64,000 nt of DNA, taken from positions 35,481,554 to 35,545,553 of the forward strand of contig OX485803.1 in the NCBI GenBank assembly GCA_950295325.1, in the 5' to 3' direction. The notes below the pieces were generated by a model. The model was not told the DNA's origin. It saw only the letters and a program-made list of their open reading frames with translations, and did not search any database. Position 1 is the stretch's first letter. Each line of letters opens with the position of its first letter. A program made the translations under genes and the position numbers. Positions 22,422 to 33,483 of this stretch are shown piece by piece. This stretch comes from Polytrichum commune. Lineage: Eukaryota > Streptophyta > Polytrichopsida > Polytrichales > Polytrichaceae.

Positions 22422-24580
22422 TCATGGGTTTGGTGTTCCTCCCTCGGCACAGAAACAATCTGCCACTGGCAAATTATGTCCACTGATTATATCCTGTTTG
22501 TGAGCTTGCTGTATGAATCCAGAGATTTCCAACACGCTCTTTCCTTCTAATTCAGCAAAATGTCGGCGGTTCAAGATCATATTCTGTTGCTTACCTGCCA
22601 AAATCCTGTCTGAAATCACCATCTTGTCCATGTTACCTGTAAATGTAGCTATATAGGCATCGCTGTGCAGGCAAATATACCAGTCTATTGCGGCTGCACG
22701 ACTCCCTCCAAGAGCTTTCAAGCTTCTCTTAGTGAGGAAATTGGATTTCTGTACAGCACAGGGAAATGCTGAAGCTAGTTCGTGAAATTCCAGTAGTCCT
22801 ATTCCTGCTGCAACGTAGATTGTTGTGGAGGAAGGAATTTTGAGCGCGAGGAGAAGGCTTGCAGTTTCCTTTGGTGTCAGAGGGCACTTCCCCCTCCTCC
22901 TCCAAGACTTCTGAAGCTCCTTTCCCAACACCTGCCTGGTGCCTTGAGCTTGATCAATGGCAAGCACTGAGGCGGCGGACAGGTTATTGTATAGACATCG
23001 GCTATAAGCAATCATGTCTGGCTCAAACCGGAGATGGAGAGCTACAAATGGACGTGGAATTTGTTGCAAGAGACTTTCTGCTTTGTTTTGCAAAGCCTTC
23101 ACCAGCCGAAGTGCATGGAAGCAAGCCTGACACTGGGTGCTCTTTGCCAGAACCGGAAACCGGTCTTCCCTCTGGCTTGCAGAGGGCCGGAGGAGGATAA
23201 CCTTGTGACGCAGGAGCTCAGGCAGCAGTGACTCCACATAGTCGAATGGAGCCTTCTGTTTGTGACAAGTGATTGGGTATGGAGGTTGAGATGATACAGC
23301 AGCAGGTATGTCCTGTGCAGCATAATGTCTTAAACGGTTACATTTTTCTGACAAGCCCATTTCTCCTTGGATATGCAGCTTGCAATTAGTATAAGATGGT
23401 CAGCCAATTCAAGCCGAGGCTGTAGCCACTTTCTACTTAATTGTCAGAGCTCAAATGAAAATCTCATTCATTATGAAAGTGAAGGTTCTCTCATGCTCAT
23501 AAAATGGTCATACAGGTGCCCCCAATCATGTTGGCTATTGAGCCTAGAATGGTCGTCATATTTTGAGCATAGGTCCAATCTCTTTTAAACACATGTCTTA
23601 TGGTCTCCATTCTTGGAGCCACACCAAACCACATACCGCTCAAATATTATAGGGGTCCTAATAAGAAAAGTAACTGAATAAGGAATGTCTACCTCAGTGA
23701 GTTTATATTGCAAAGTTGTTGACCTATGAAATTCATTACTCATCATTTCTACTTTTTATGCACGTCAACAACGTGGTTATATATTGGATTATGATCTTCT
23801 AGATCTGGACTGGACGATGTTATTAGTCAATTATATGACAACTTCAAGCTGTACTTTCATTTTCTGTGTTAGAGATGTTTTCATATGTTTGTGTCCAATT
23901 ATGTAGAATTCCCTCTACATTTATCCTTTCCTACATGAATTTTTACACTTTTTTTTTGGTTAGAGAGATATTGATTCAAGGCAAGTGTATTTCTCAAATC
24001 TATTTTCAAGTCTTGATTTTTCAGGAACTTCAACAATATAGTCGAGAATTTCTACCCTGTCCACCAAAACTCCTTCACATTTCTCCAAAAAAATCAACAT
24101 CTTAAATTCTAAATAGTTTATGTTGAAACTGACCTGGGCGTAAAATAACATATTCACCCAGTCGTGGAGGCACTCCACAAAGTAGCTCACGTCAAAAATG
24201 TCCGCGAAGTCACTCGTGTCGTTCCAATATTGGGCAGCTTTGAACTTGGGCAATAGGAGGGTAGCATTTAGCAACCTCGCAATTCCTACTCCTTTGCACA
24301 GGTCACGGCGCATCTGGTTCAAGCCACCAGAGCACTCCACTATTATGTAACCATTGGTCTCATGTGATTCCAGCCCTGGCCTTGGGGTGTGTGTCCACCA
24401 TGAACATGGTTTCCGTCGAAATGATGCAATCCCTTTCCAAAGCTCCAAGCTCAGGGCTCTGGGATTCTTTTCCACATTGGACATCTTATGTTCAGGTAAG
24501 AAATCATCCCCGGATCTCAACAATAGCATGACTGCTATGCATAAGAACAATCCTCCTTGGCATGCATGCTTGAGCTCCAT
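22422..24580 (-). CDS. Plant O-fucosyltransferase family protein (GT106-like, Golgi), 2 exons
   Basis: Exons 24580-24134 and 23378-22422 give 467 residues. The short tail plus hydrophobic segment at about 11-21 fits a type II Golgi membrane protein. Family motifs: SGGLNQMRRDLCKGVGIARL (84-103), LLNATLLLP, DIFDVSYFVECL, FVALHLRFEPDMIAYSRC (260-277, the H-x-R-F-E-x-D-M signature), IYVAAG and DAYIATFTGNM near the end. The plant members transfer fucose or rhamnose to cell-wall glycans or proteins; the substrate here is unknown. The exon 1 donor (CAG|GTCAG) is clear. The exon 2 acceptor at 23378 is inferred and lies at the edge of a dispersed repeat, so the linker at residues 150-155 is uncertain. 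The C-terminus lacks the usual NPxPGCxC ending but has CFCAEGGTPNP. Confidence 0.9.
23361..23700 (+). repeat. Dispersed repeat family G inside the O-fucosyltransferase-like gene
   Basis: Alignable over about 330 bp with 30745-31075: shared AGATGGT, GAGGCYRTAGYCACTTTC, ATGGTCATAYAGGTSCCC, AAACACATGTCTT and GGAGCCACACC blocks in the same order and spacing. The left edge appears to overlap the first bases of exon 2. Confidence 0.7.
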
Positions 24581-26017
24581 TATCTCCTCATAGCTGTTTG
24601 CAAGCAGTTATTTTGTTGGGACAAGTCCTGCAGACAGGACTCCGCACTCCCCCGCCGCCTGCGGTTTCCATGGGTTTCCACCTCCGAAGGTATTGTGGTG
24701 TTCTTCGTTTACTTTTACTAATCAGACACCTATATTTGAATGGTGTGTGGCAAGGTATGCATCTGAGAACAAACACCATAAAGACACATGTTTACAAGAG
24801 ATTGGACTACGTCGTCATGTTTTCGTAAGTTCTCTACACTCAATAGTGGACACAATTGGGACGACCTGTATATTCACTCAAAGAATCAACATACATGCAC
24901 TTCTGATAACAATAACTAAATAAAGGGAGGTCTGATTTACAATCCGATTTCTGTTGAGGTTTCAACATGCATTTTGCTAACAGTTAATGATCTTCAGGAG
25001 GTAAAGCTGATCAATAGAAAATTGATTCCCTGCAATAACCTTAAAATAGGATGGCGTTTACAAACCCTACAGAGTGGAACGACCTGCCCCAAAAACCAAG
25101 GACAACGATTGATGAGGTCCCCTCTGCCACACTCCAAACCTAAACCCTACCCAACCCTGCCAGGACCTAACTGGAGAAAAATGGAGAAAAATGGAGAAGC
25201 CAGCTGAGCTAGGAGAAGTTGAGGGTTTTGCAGGAAGTACAACAGACATCCTCATAGTTTGTGTTCCTCACCTTATGGCCACTTCACACACAAGCCAAGA
25301 GCCGTGACCATGAAATTGTGAGAGCCCTAAAGAAAGTGTCCAAAGGCCGTCCCAACACACCTCCAAAATCATGTAGTTGTGTGGTCACGGATCCTCAAGT
25401 GTAGTGTGAAGTCATATATGATCATGCCCTCAACCAAATGCTATTTCAATGACTCTTTTTTATTCATGAAGGCTCCTCACACATGATAATATATAATAAT
25501 TCAACGGTTGTGAGATTTCGGAGTGCCATGGTCTCCTGGTTTTGTGTTAGACCTACCTCCAAGAGGTGGTTTTTGAAATTATTCCACGTGACCATGAAAC
25601 ATGATCCATTTGTTGCCATGTAGGAATCCATGCAGAGGTTACATCCACCTTGCATTCACTTGTATACTCCGTTGGTCCCTCAAGCGTAGTGTGAAGAAGC
25701 GAACTTGGACCGGCTCCGCCTTTTCCACCAATGAGAGTACTCGAAGCGCAATGGCCACGGGCACCTCTTGCATGTCTTCTTGTGCAACCCTAAACCCTAA
25801 TTTTAGAGATGCACTAATCTCTCTCTCTCTCTCTCTCATCCATCTAGTGTAACTTATGTACCAACATATGAGTCCTAGGAAATTGAGCTGCGTTGGTGAA
25901 AGAACAATGGAAATCTATAGTTGTGGTAGATTTTTAGATTTTCCAATGACTTAGGATAAGTTACTAGTGATGTATGACAACCCCCCAAGACTCATATGCT
26001 TGTAGTTCCTACACTAT
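24581..26017. other. Intergenic stretch with repeat fragments
   Basis: 24720-24990 is a copy of the repeat also seen at 35200-35480 and 52070-52300 (AAAGACACATGTTT, AGAGATTGGACTA and CACTCAATARTGGACACAA phrases). 25470-25640 carries the CCTACCTCCAAGAGGTGG block also seen at about 47755 and, more diverged, at 49245. A CT microsatellite lies at 25820-25838. No gene supported. Confidence 0.5.
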
Positions 26018-26400
26018 AATTAAATTTAGTGTCACCAATTTTATTTTTCTTGCTCATAACTAATTGAAACCACCTATATAGTGTCACCAAGACTAAATAT
26101 AAAGCTAACATTGTTTCTCATTCCTTGTAAATTTTTTTGTAAAAAAATGTTCATTATAGATTTACAATATTGCAAATATTTGCACTTAATAAGTTTTTTT
26201 CATCCAATTTTAATCATCCATAACAATATTTCATTACATAAATGTTGGGATGTAGAAAATACCAAACTTCGTTGTGATAATTGGCATTTGAATGAACTAA
26301 AAGTAAGTTGGGATGGCATTTGTTGTAAAGTTGTTCATAACAAGTAACATTAGAAAAGTTAGCACAATGGCATGAAATACCATATGCCACTAAATACAAT
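26018..26400 (+). repeat. Dispersed repeat family A, diverged copy 2
   Basis: Starts AAATTTAGTGTCACCAATTT, repeats TAGTGTCACCAAGACTAAAT, and keeps TTCATCCAATTTTAATCATC and ACAATATTTCATTACA from the family core. The right end is worn. Confidence 0.6.
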
Positions 26401-26964
26401 ATTCAATGTAGTGCTTGTATCTTGCCGCTTCCCCACATTTTCTTCTCATCCACATACCGTAGCTCTCTAGCAGCTTTGGCACCCTTCTGCCTAATAATTA
26501 TTTAAAGTGCAAAAGTAAGTTAGGTAGCCCTGAAATAATATTCTAAATTTGGTTAGATTCCAAAAGTAATCTAAAATAAGTTGGACATTCATTTCCGTTT
26601 GCTTGTCACATTCCCGTCTTTATGGTAGTGTGTCAACATGAAATGTGGAGCAAATTTATAATTGTATTGTTTTTAGACCATGAGTGAGATTCATGTAGCG
26701 TGGAGACACTGTTGAAGTTATTTGATGCTACTTTGTTGGATTCCAATGTATGTCACTTGCATTATTGTGTTTTTAGGCACTCTTTGAATGTTATTTCTTT
26801 TTTTTGGACACTCAACGAAATTGATTTCCCAAAAATTTAGGCACCTTTAAAATTAATTATTTTTTCCCCAAGTTGCCAGAGAGCTACATGTACTGTAACT
26901 AACTCAGGATATACCTACACTTGCATGCGGGCATAAGGTAGTCCATTTATACTGCAACAAGTTG
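26401..26964. other. AT-rich intergenic stretch
   Basis: No gene or recognisable element. Confidence 0.45.
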
Positions 26965-27420
26965 ATAGTATCGGCCAATGTTGGACTAGTATCACATTTT
27001 TAATACCATTTTGGTTATTTGTATTGAGAATTTTACGTTTTCTTTAATACCAGTATGGAAAGGGTATTTGACAATATCTTTGCTTTCACGCCTACATACC
27101 ATGCAAGAACCTCCATACCTGGGGAAAATCGCATGATATCAATTTGGGTAAAAATAGTGATGATCCAAATAAGATTTTGGGTACACACAAAAAATTCTCA
27201 CCTTGACACAACCACTGCATATTAGTATCTAATTGGTTTTACAATTTTGATATTCACATAAATTTTTTTTGACACCATTATTAATGTTTTTTATTGATAC
27301 CATGGCATTCACTTGTATATCGGCATTCAAAATGGGTATCGACCATTGTTGTGTGGGTATATCTAGGGTTCAACCAACAAGGTATCAATAAGGGTATGGG
27401 CTACAAGTCTAACTTTGGTT
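26965..27420 (+). repeat. Dispersed repeat family D, copy 1
   Basis: Matches 57143-57520 in order: TTGGACTRGTAT, GTATTTGACAATRTTT, ATACCTGGRKAAAATC, CTCACCTTGAC and TATTGATACCAT. Rich in GGTATC/GATACC words. No coding capacity. Confidence 0.7.
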
Positions 27421-27506
27421 GGTATCACATTCTTCAATATCAATATTGATGCACCCATTTGGAATTTGCACATATACCACCACCAGAAGTTCCATGGTAA
27501 TGGCTA

Positions 27507-27912
27507 AGGTAGGGGTGGCTATTTCCGTCCAAATTTCAGATGCGCCTAGTTGGGATGCTGAAATTATTTTTTTACAAATTTTGAGCGCTCCGCAAAGCTG
27601 GTGCAAGAGCAACTATGAAAAAATCAAAAATTTCCGGCATGTTTATGATTTCCTACAAAATTTTAAAGGAAACTTTGTAGAGTGACCAACACTCGCACAT
27701 AGGGTACGTGGTATATCCACAGGGTGGTTTTCTAAAACCGACCGTTGGCAGCATTAAATCGACCGCTGACAACCAATGAAATGCTGGCAGCGATGTGAAC
27801 GGTAAAAGCACCTTGATAGGTGCTTTTGTAAACCCAAGTAAAAGCACCTTAAAAGGTGCTTCCGACATAGGGGTCGACTTTAGGACCCGCACGGAAATTG
27901 CTACCCCTACCT
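27507..27912. mobile_element. TA-flanked MITE
   Basis: The left end AGGTAGGGGTGGCTATTTCC and the complemented right end AGGTAGGGGTAGCAATTTCC are inverted copies. Both sides carry TA (27505-27506 and 27913-27914), as expected for Tc1/mariner-type insertion. The interior holds two short hairpins built on AAAGCACCTT..AGGTGCTTT. No coding capacity. TAA/TTA flanks also allow a Harbinger reading if the ends are trimmed by one base. Confidence 0.75.
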
Positions 27913-28318
27913 TATATACCCTCAAACAATTTGTGAATCATTTGAATGTTAGAACATGCTGGTTATCAAATTCTAATTAATATTTCTTGCAATAAAAAAC
28001 CCTACCACTTCTTGAACTCCTAGTGGAACCCTAGATGAAACGGGAGATGAATGCGTGGACACATTTGGTCGCGTAATTTGTTCAAGATAATTGTTCCGAC
28101 ACTTTGACAAGTTTGGCTACTTCAAATGACATGATCTATGTGGTGATTGTCACGTGGGATTAGCCTTTCAAAGTGGATTCGAGAACCATACAACTCAATG
28201 CATTTGAATCATTTCCCAATTATTTATAAGATTTCTAAGTCAGAATGTGCCAAAACACGATTGTGGTCATGTAAGGGCATTCGTTTGTGCTACCTATGTA
28301 GGTCATGCCCCACCTTTC

Positions 28319-29778
28319 CCACGGGGAGGTCACTTAGTGCATTTTAAAAGCGATGTGCGGCATAATATAGGGAGGATTAAAATCATTTGACATAAAAATT
28401 ATAAAAGAATTCCAAATAATGAAGGGTCCATTAAAAGTACATAAGCCCATTACAAGTAAAATAGATAGGTATAAAATATGGGCCATTCCCTTTTAGTAAA
28501 AATAATATAGGGGCTGAAAATAAGGATCTTAGGATGTATGTTTAGTAGAATCAATTTCGTACGCATGCCTCACGAGGGATGGATGAAAAAAAATTCATCA
28601 TTCACCCAAAAATGGATGAAATTGGAAGCCTCAGTACAGAGAACCGGAAATTTTTTGCCAACCGTAGAAGTTGATGGGCATTCCATTTACAAGTCAACAT
28701 TTGTCTCACAACTCAATGGTAATGTTTTTCTATCCAAAGATAGATTAGCAAGAATTAAACATACTATTCATTTCAACAACCATGATAATTGTCTCCAAGC
28801 AAGATCTTTATGTGGATCAAGTTTGTTATCTATAGGATCTGATTGTGGGGTGCATTTTGTCTGCCAAACGAAAAAGGGGACGTTCAATGACTGATGTTAA
28901 AGCTGGAAATGCTACTAACATATTGAACGGAATAGATTCCAGTTCGTGGTGGGTGGGTATGGTGCAGGCTATGCGGCGGCGCAATGGGAAACAATTTGGA
29001 GTACTTAGGCAAGCGGTTGACCTCCTTGCTCGAACGGAGGAATCAGGGAGGAGAAATCCTAATAATCTCCACACCGAAGTAATGTTGCAATATTATAGAA
29101 AATATCCAGGCCGTAACAATTTTAAGTATGATCACACGGATAGCAAATGGATTGATGTAGATTGCATTATATCTACGGTAACCATGAGCTATAATTCTAC
29201 AAATGAGGTGTACACTCTTGATAGGAATGATTCAGAGCAACTGTCCATGTTTGTGACAGAACGAACTATATAAGATTCATGACCAAGCTTAAAGTGTTTC
29301 ACACTATATGGTTTTGGTCTTCACTAGCATGTAAAGTGATTTTGAATAAAGGATTTTTATGGAGTGGGTGTTGTGTTTGTGAACATACACACAATCTTGT
29401 TGTGTTTGTAAACACACACTCAATCATGTTGTGTTCCATCTTAAGTCTTTTTTTTGTATTTTCACTTTAAGTTTTTGTACTTGGTTTTTGCAATGGTATG
29501 TAATTTTTATATTTTTTTGTTGCCATGCTTTTCCCATCACTTTTGCATTGCATACATTCTTAAATTCAGTTTTTTTAGTTAAAAGGAATATAGACTACAA
29601 AAATTTCAATGACATGGGCATTATAAGTAATGGTAGGGTACAAAAAAATAGGCCATTTTAGAATATTATATAATTATAGGGAGCTTTTAATTCGTGCCTT
29701 GGAGGTAAATAGCCCCTAAACAAATACCCCTCCGCCACACGTGGTACACAAAAATCCTACTGAGTGACCTCCCCGTGC
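28319..29778 (+). mobile_element. Unclassified DNA transposon with CACGGGGAGG termini
   Basis: The left end reads CACGGGGAGGTCACTTAGT and the complemented right end CACGGGGAGGTCACTCAGT. CCTTTC flanks both sides (28313-28318 and 29779-29784). The surrounding sequence resembles 34860-34930, where TCATGCCCCACCTTTT runs straight into GTGACAAAGTGATTCTTGAG, an apparent empty site. The 1.46-kb body carries one decayed gene. A 6-7 bp duplication with these ends does not settle a known superfamily. Confidence 0.75.
28538..29273 (+). pseudogene. Frameshifted protein of unknown family carried by the CACGGGG element
   Basis: Two overlapping open frames, 28538-28894 and about 28845-29273, read like one protein of about 240 residues broken by a frameshift near 28850. 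Visible pieces: FLPTVEVDGHSIYKSTFVSQ, LNGNVFLSKDRLARIKHTI, a basic patch SAKRKRGRS (possible nuclear signal), SSWWVGMVQAMRRRNGKQFG and DSKWIDVDCIIST. The composition is protein-like and the frame is long for this AT-rich DNA. I recognise no transposase signature such as a DDE triad. No splice pair short enough to bridge the shift was seen. It could be an element-encoded protein or a captured host gene. Confidence 0.55.
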
Positions 29779-29784
29779 CCTTTC

Positions 29785-30375
29785 AATGAGACAAAGTGAT
29801 TCTTGAATGTCAAAATTTCAACGTCTCATCATTTGTTAGAATGTGGGACAAAAAGACTTGTTTGAAAAGATGACAAAGTTTTATTCGAAATGTACATTCC
29901 ATGCTTGTAGGTGCTCCCAACTTTGTACATTGAAAAGTGCAATCATGTTGCCATTGTGAATAGGTTGCATCTGTACCCATGCAAATTGCATTGAGTCAAA
30001 ATCATAATACAAAAATTTATAGCTTTGTTATTCATCCACATAGACGCCAAAAGTTTTAAGAAAGTAAAAAAGTTGTGTGTGTGTGTGTGTGTGTGTGTAA
30101 ACATTCATAATAGTGTGAAATGTTGATATAATAGTGTAGGGTAACCAAATTGCAAATATCAGTGTAAGTAGATGGTTATGTTAGGTACCAAATTCATCCC
30201 TTTCAACACATGTAAAAAGTGATGAAATAATCCTACAATTCTTGCATCCCAAATAATTTTTAGGATCAAGACGTGTTTCTATCCCTTTGTAATTAGCCTC
30301 AACACCTCTTCCATTCAACTATTATATTGTGGAGTCAATAAAGCATTACATTACTTAACAACATGTGTTCATCTA
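29785..30375. other. Intergenic stretch with a (GT)n run
   Basis: No gene. A (GT)12 microsatellite lies at 30074-30098. The first part continues the dispersed family that also occurs near 34.9 kb. Confidence 0.5.
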
Positions 30376-30458
30376 GTGGGCATGGGGAATATAACCATGC
30401 GTTGATGGGAGCTCAATTAAAGTTTGAGTCATCCCATGATTATATTCCCATGGCCCAC
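30376..30458. other. 83-nt imperfect hairpin
   Basis: The left arm GTGGGCATGGGGAATATAAC pairs with the right arm GATTATATTCCCATGGCCCA, and an inner stem pairs ATGGGAGCTCAA with TTTGAGTCATCCCAT. The size and loop fit a microRNA precursor or a tiny foldback. I see no proof of processing. Confidence 0.5.
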
Positions 30459-30744
30459 TGAACGGAAGCACAATGTTGAGTATGTTATGAGTCCATGGAC
30501 CCATTCCAACAAAATATTTTCTCTTGGAATGTGATGGTTTTGAGCACAAAGTTATCAATTACTTATTACATGCATGTCTAAAGAGCGAGGACAACCCTCA
30601 CAACCAATGTACATGTGGCATCACGGTATTGGAAGAGAACTAAAAATTTCCCCAAGTAGATTATCAACAAAATATACATCAGGGTTTTCTTAGTAAGGTA
30701 GATGGGTCTTAAATGGTTACTTTTACTAACTAACCCAATCCTCC

Positions 30745-31075
30745 TTGGATCTGAAACATGAGGTTAATACGAGATGGTTAGCAAATCCTAATCGAGGCCA
30801 TAGTCACTTTCCTTGTAATGTTTTGAGCTTATATGAATATCCTAATACTCATCAAAGTGTAAATTCATAAATGGTCATATAGGTCCCCTATTATGTTGAC
30901 TTTTGAACTTAGAATGATTATCATATATTAAGCATGCAATACAAACTCTTTCAAACACATGTCTTTTTGGTATCCATTATTGGAGCCACACCCAACCACA
31001 TACGACTCAAATATAGGGTGCCCGATTAAGATAACTAACCAAATTGGGCATGTCTACCTTTGTTATGTATCTAGT
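30745..31075 (+). repeat. Dispersed repeat family G, intergenic copy
   Basis: Counterpart of 23361-23700 with the same order of blocks. The left edge CTCCTTGGATCTGAAAC is the same length from AGATGG as in the O-fucosyltransferase-like gene. Confidence 0.7.
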
Positions 31076-33145
31076 CATGAATAGTATTAAGAGTATGCGA
31101 GTGACCAAAACCTCTCTTGGTAGGTTCTAATAAAGGTCAAGTTGGAAATATGTCAACCATCACTATGTTTTCCATATGTAATACAACTTCAGATTTTTGA
31201 ATTCTAGTAGCACTATACTACAATTTGTGTCACATGGTTACCACTTTGGATTGGATGCAATAAAAATGCACTAGAGATTTCAATTTTAACACAAAGTCTT
31301 AGATTGTACTTGATGCTAAAACTTATGTATGAATTGTGCTTGTTGTGATGTGCACAATATGCGGAACTTTGCTAAGCCTCATCCTTTGTCGCTTTTTCCT
31401 ATATAAAAGAGATGCCTTGGTCATGCGGCCACGTTCCATGGGAGGTTGCCGCTACACTAAGACATGGATTTTTGTTTTCTTAAGTATCACAACATGTTTA
31501 TTCCCTGTCCTATGCCATATTATTCTCATATCTAGGGTGACGAAGCATGACGCTTAGTAATGTTATTTATACATGCGTAATTTTTATATGAATTGTGTGT
31601 GAAATTAACTTGTACTCATAGAAATTAATCTATGCCTCGACCTTTACATGAACAACCTCCAAGGTTTGTGATGTGAAGATTTATTACAACATGTGCCAAA
31701 TGTGTGAAGACCGCATGACCTTTGTGTGTGTTTTAGTTGGTGGTGGGGGGTTGAGGAGGAGGAAAGCTTAGCCAACACAAAGTTCACTATCAATGGAAAG
31801 AGAGATATGGAACATGGAACTATCATATGATACCTTACCCACAACTAAAAATGAAAGGATGAGACCATAGTGAATGGTTGAAGATTCAAAAATTGTTCTA
31901 TTATTGTATGAGCTTGCTACCACACCTAACCTTATGATTTTCTTTTCAAAGGATTTAGGTCTTGGGGAGCAAGTAGTGGGAGTGGAGCTTAAAAGGTAAT
32001 ATGTAACCATGAAAAAATTGTGTGCAAACCCCAACACTCACTTCACATATGCATTCTCCAATCCCCTAACCACATCAAATCTATTTGTCCCTTCAAGTAA
32101 GTAATGCCGCCACCATAAAGGACAAATGCCACAACCCTATTACTTGCACACGAGTTAATCTTTTCCCAATATTCAATCTCTTCAATGTGTATCATGAAGT
32201 GTTGCCATCCCACCAAGTTAACTAAGGTCTTCCACATGTTCTTCAGTACAATTTCTAAATGCTCCCTTGGCCCCTTAAGTCACGCATAAAGCTTGAAAGA
32301 TCTAATTCATGTAGAGAATTCTATAGAGCTTGTGGCAAACACCTCTCATAATGTTCTTTAGTAATGAGGTGAGGCCAACATTAAGTTTCATATGTGAATA
32401 TCTATGTACAAAATATGATTATGTGGAAATAAAATGCACAAATCGTAAAGGATTGCAATGCATGTGGATTCCAAGAGGAACTTATAATCAAGACGACTTG
32501 TTTGTTTTTGCTGTTATTATAGTTTTTGTATATGAAGTGTTTATATATGCCAACCACCTTATCGATTGACAAAATGTGGTCAGGAGATGTGCGTACAAGG
32601 ATTTGCCAATGGATGCGATCGGGGAAGGAATCAAGATAGGATGGCCCACCTCCACATTGATTGTTCAAAGGCATTGCAATATATGGTCTTAAGGTAGGAA
32701 GTATTTGTAGATCCGCTCCTCATAGGAGATATATAAAGCAACAAACCTTTATTTGTAGGTGGCTTTTTGTCATTTATTGATTGGAGTGACCCACCAAAAA
32801 GGTTTTTTCAAAAACAAAACTACTTCATTAATCTTGCGTTCCCAAAGTCTTCATTTGGATATTTTTATGACAATGTTCCCATCACTAAGTACCTAAATGA
32901 GCCATGTAGGATTTGCTTCCTACATTTGGGAAATGACATGCAATAATGATAATTTGTTGCCATTACTATTTATGGTTTGAGTTTGGTCATATAATCAAAT
33001 TTTTTATGTCCCTCAAATCTTACATAAATGCAAGTTAAATATTAGTGTAAATCCATGATTTACACTATTTCAAGCATGGCAACAATGTATATATATGTAA
33101 AAGCATTGTTTTCTAGTGGATGCAAAATTTGAAACGTGTTTTTCA
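31076..33145. other. AT-rich intergenic stretch
   Basis: No supported gene. Open frames of 60-90 codons have no recognisable domain. Confidence 0.5.
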
Positions 33146-33480
33146 CACTAGTAGAAAACTATGCCAAAATCAACCACAGCCGAAATCAGTTGACCAACCT
33201 CATCTACAATCGCTAAATGACTGAAGTTTTGTCCCTTTTTTTCCCCCGGGTTTACAAACTAAAAATTTAGGAATGTGGGGGCGTGTAATATATTGTTGGA
33301 AAGGTCTTGGAAATTCCATTCCAACAATGTATTATACGCCCCCAAATTCCTAAAATTTCGGTTCGTGAACCAAATAAATAAATAAATAACTACAATCATT
33401 TAGCAACTGTAGATCACGCTGGTCAAAATAACTGAGCCAATTTTGGTTGGGGTTCTTTCTGGCATAGTTTTCTACTAGTG
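33146..33480. mobile_element. CACTA-type MITE with TCA target duplication
   Basis: Ends are CACTAGTAGAAAACTATGCC and its exact complement GGCATAGTTTTCTACTAGTG, flanked by TCA at 33143-33145 and 33481-33483. CACTA termini with a 3-bp duplication define the CACTA (EnSpm/CMC) superfamily. An inner palindrome (about 33270-33355, GGGGGCGTGTAATATATTGT against its complement) gives a long hairpin. At 335 bp it is non-autonomous. Confidence 0.92.
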
Positions 33481-33483
33481 TCA

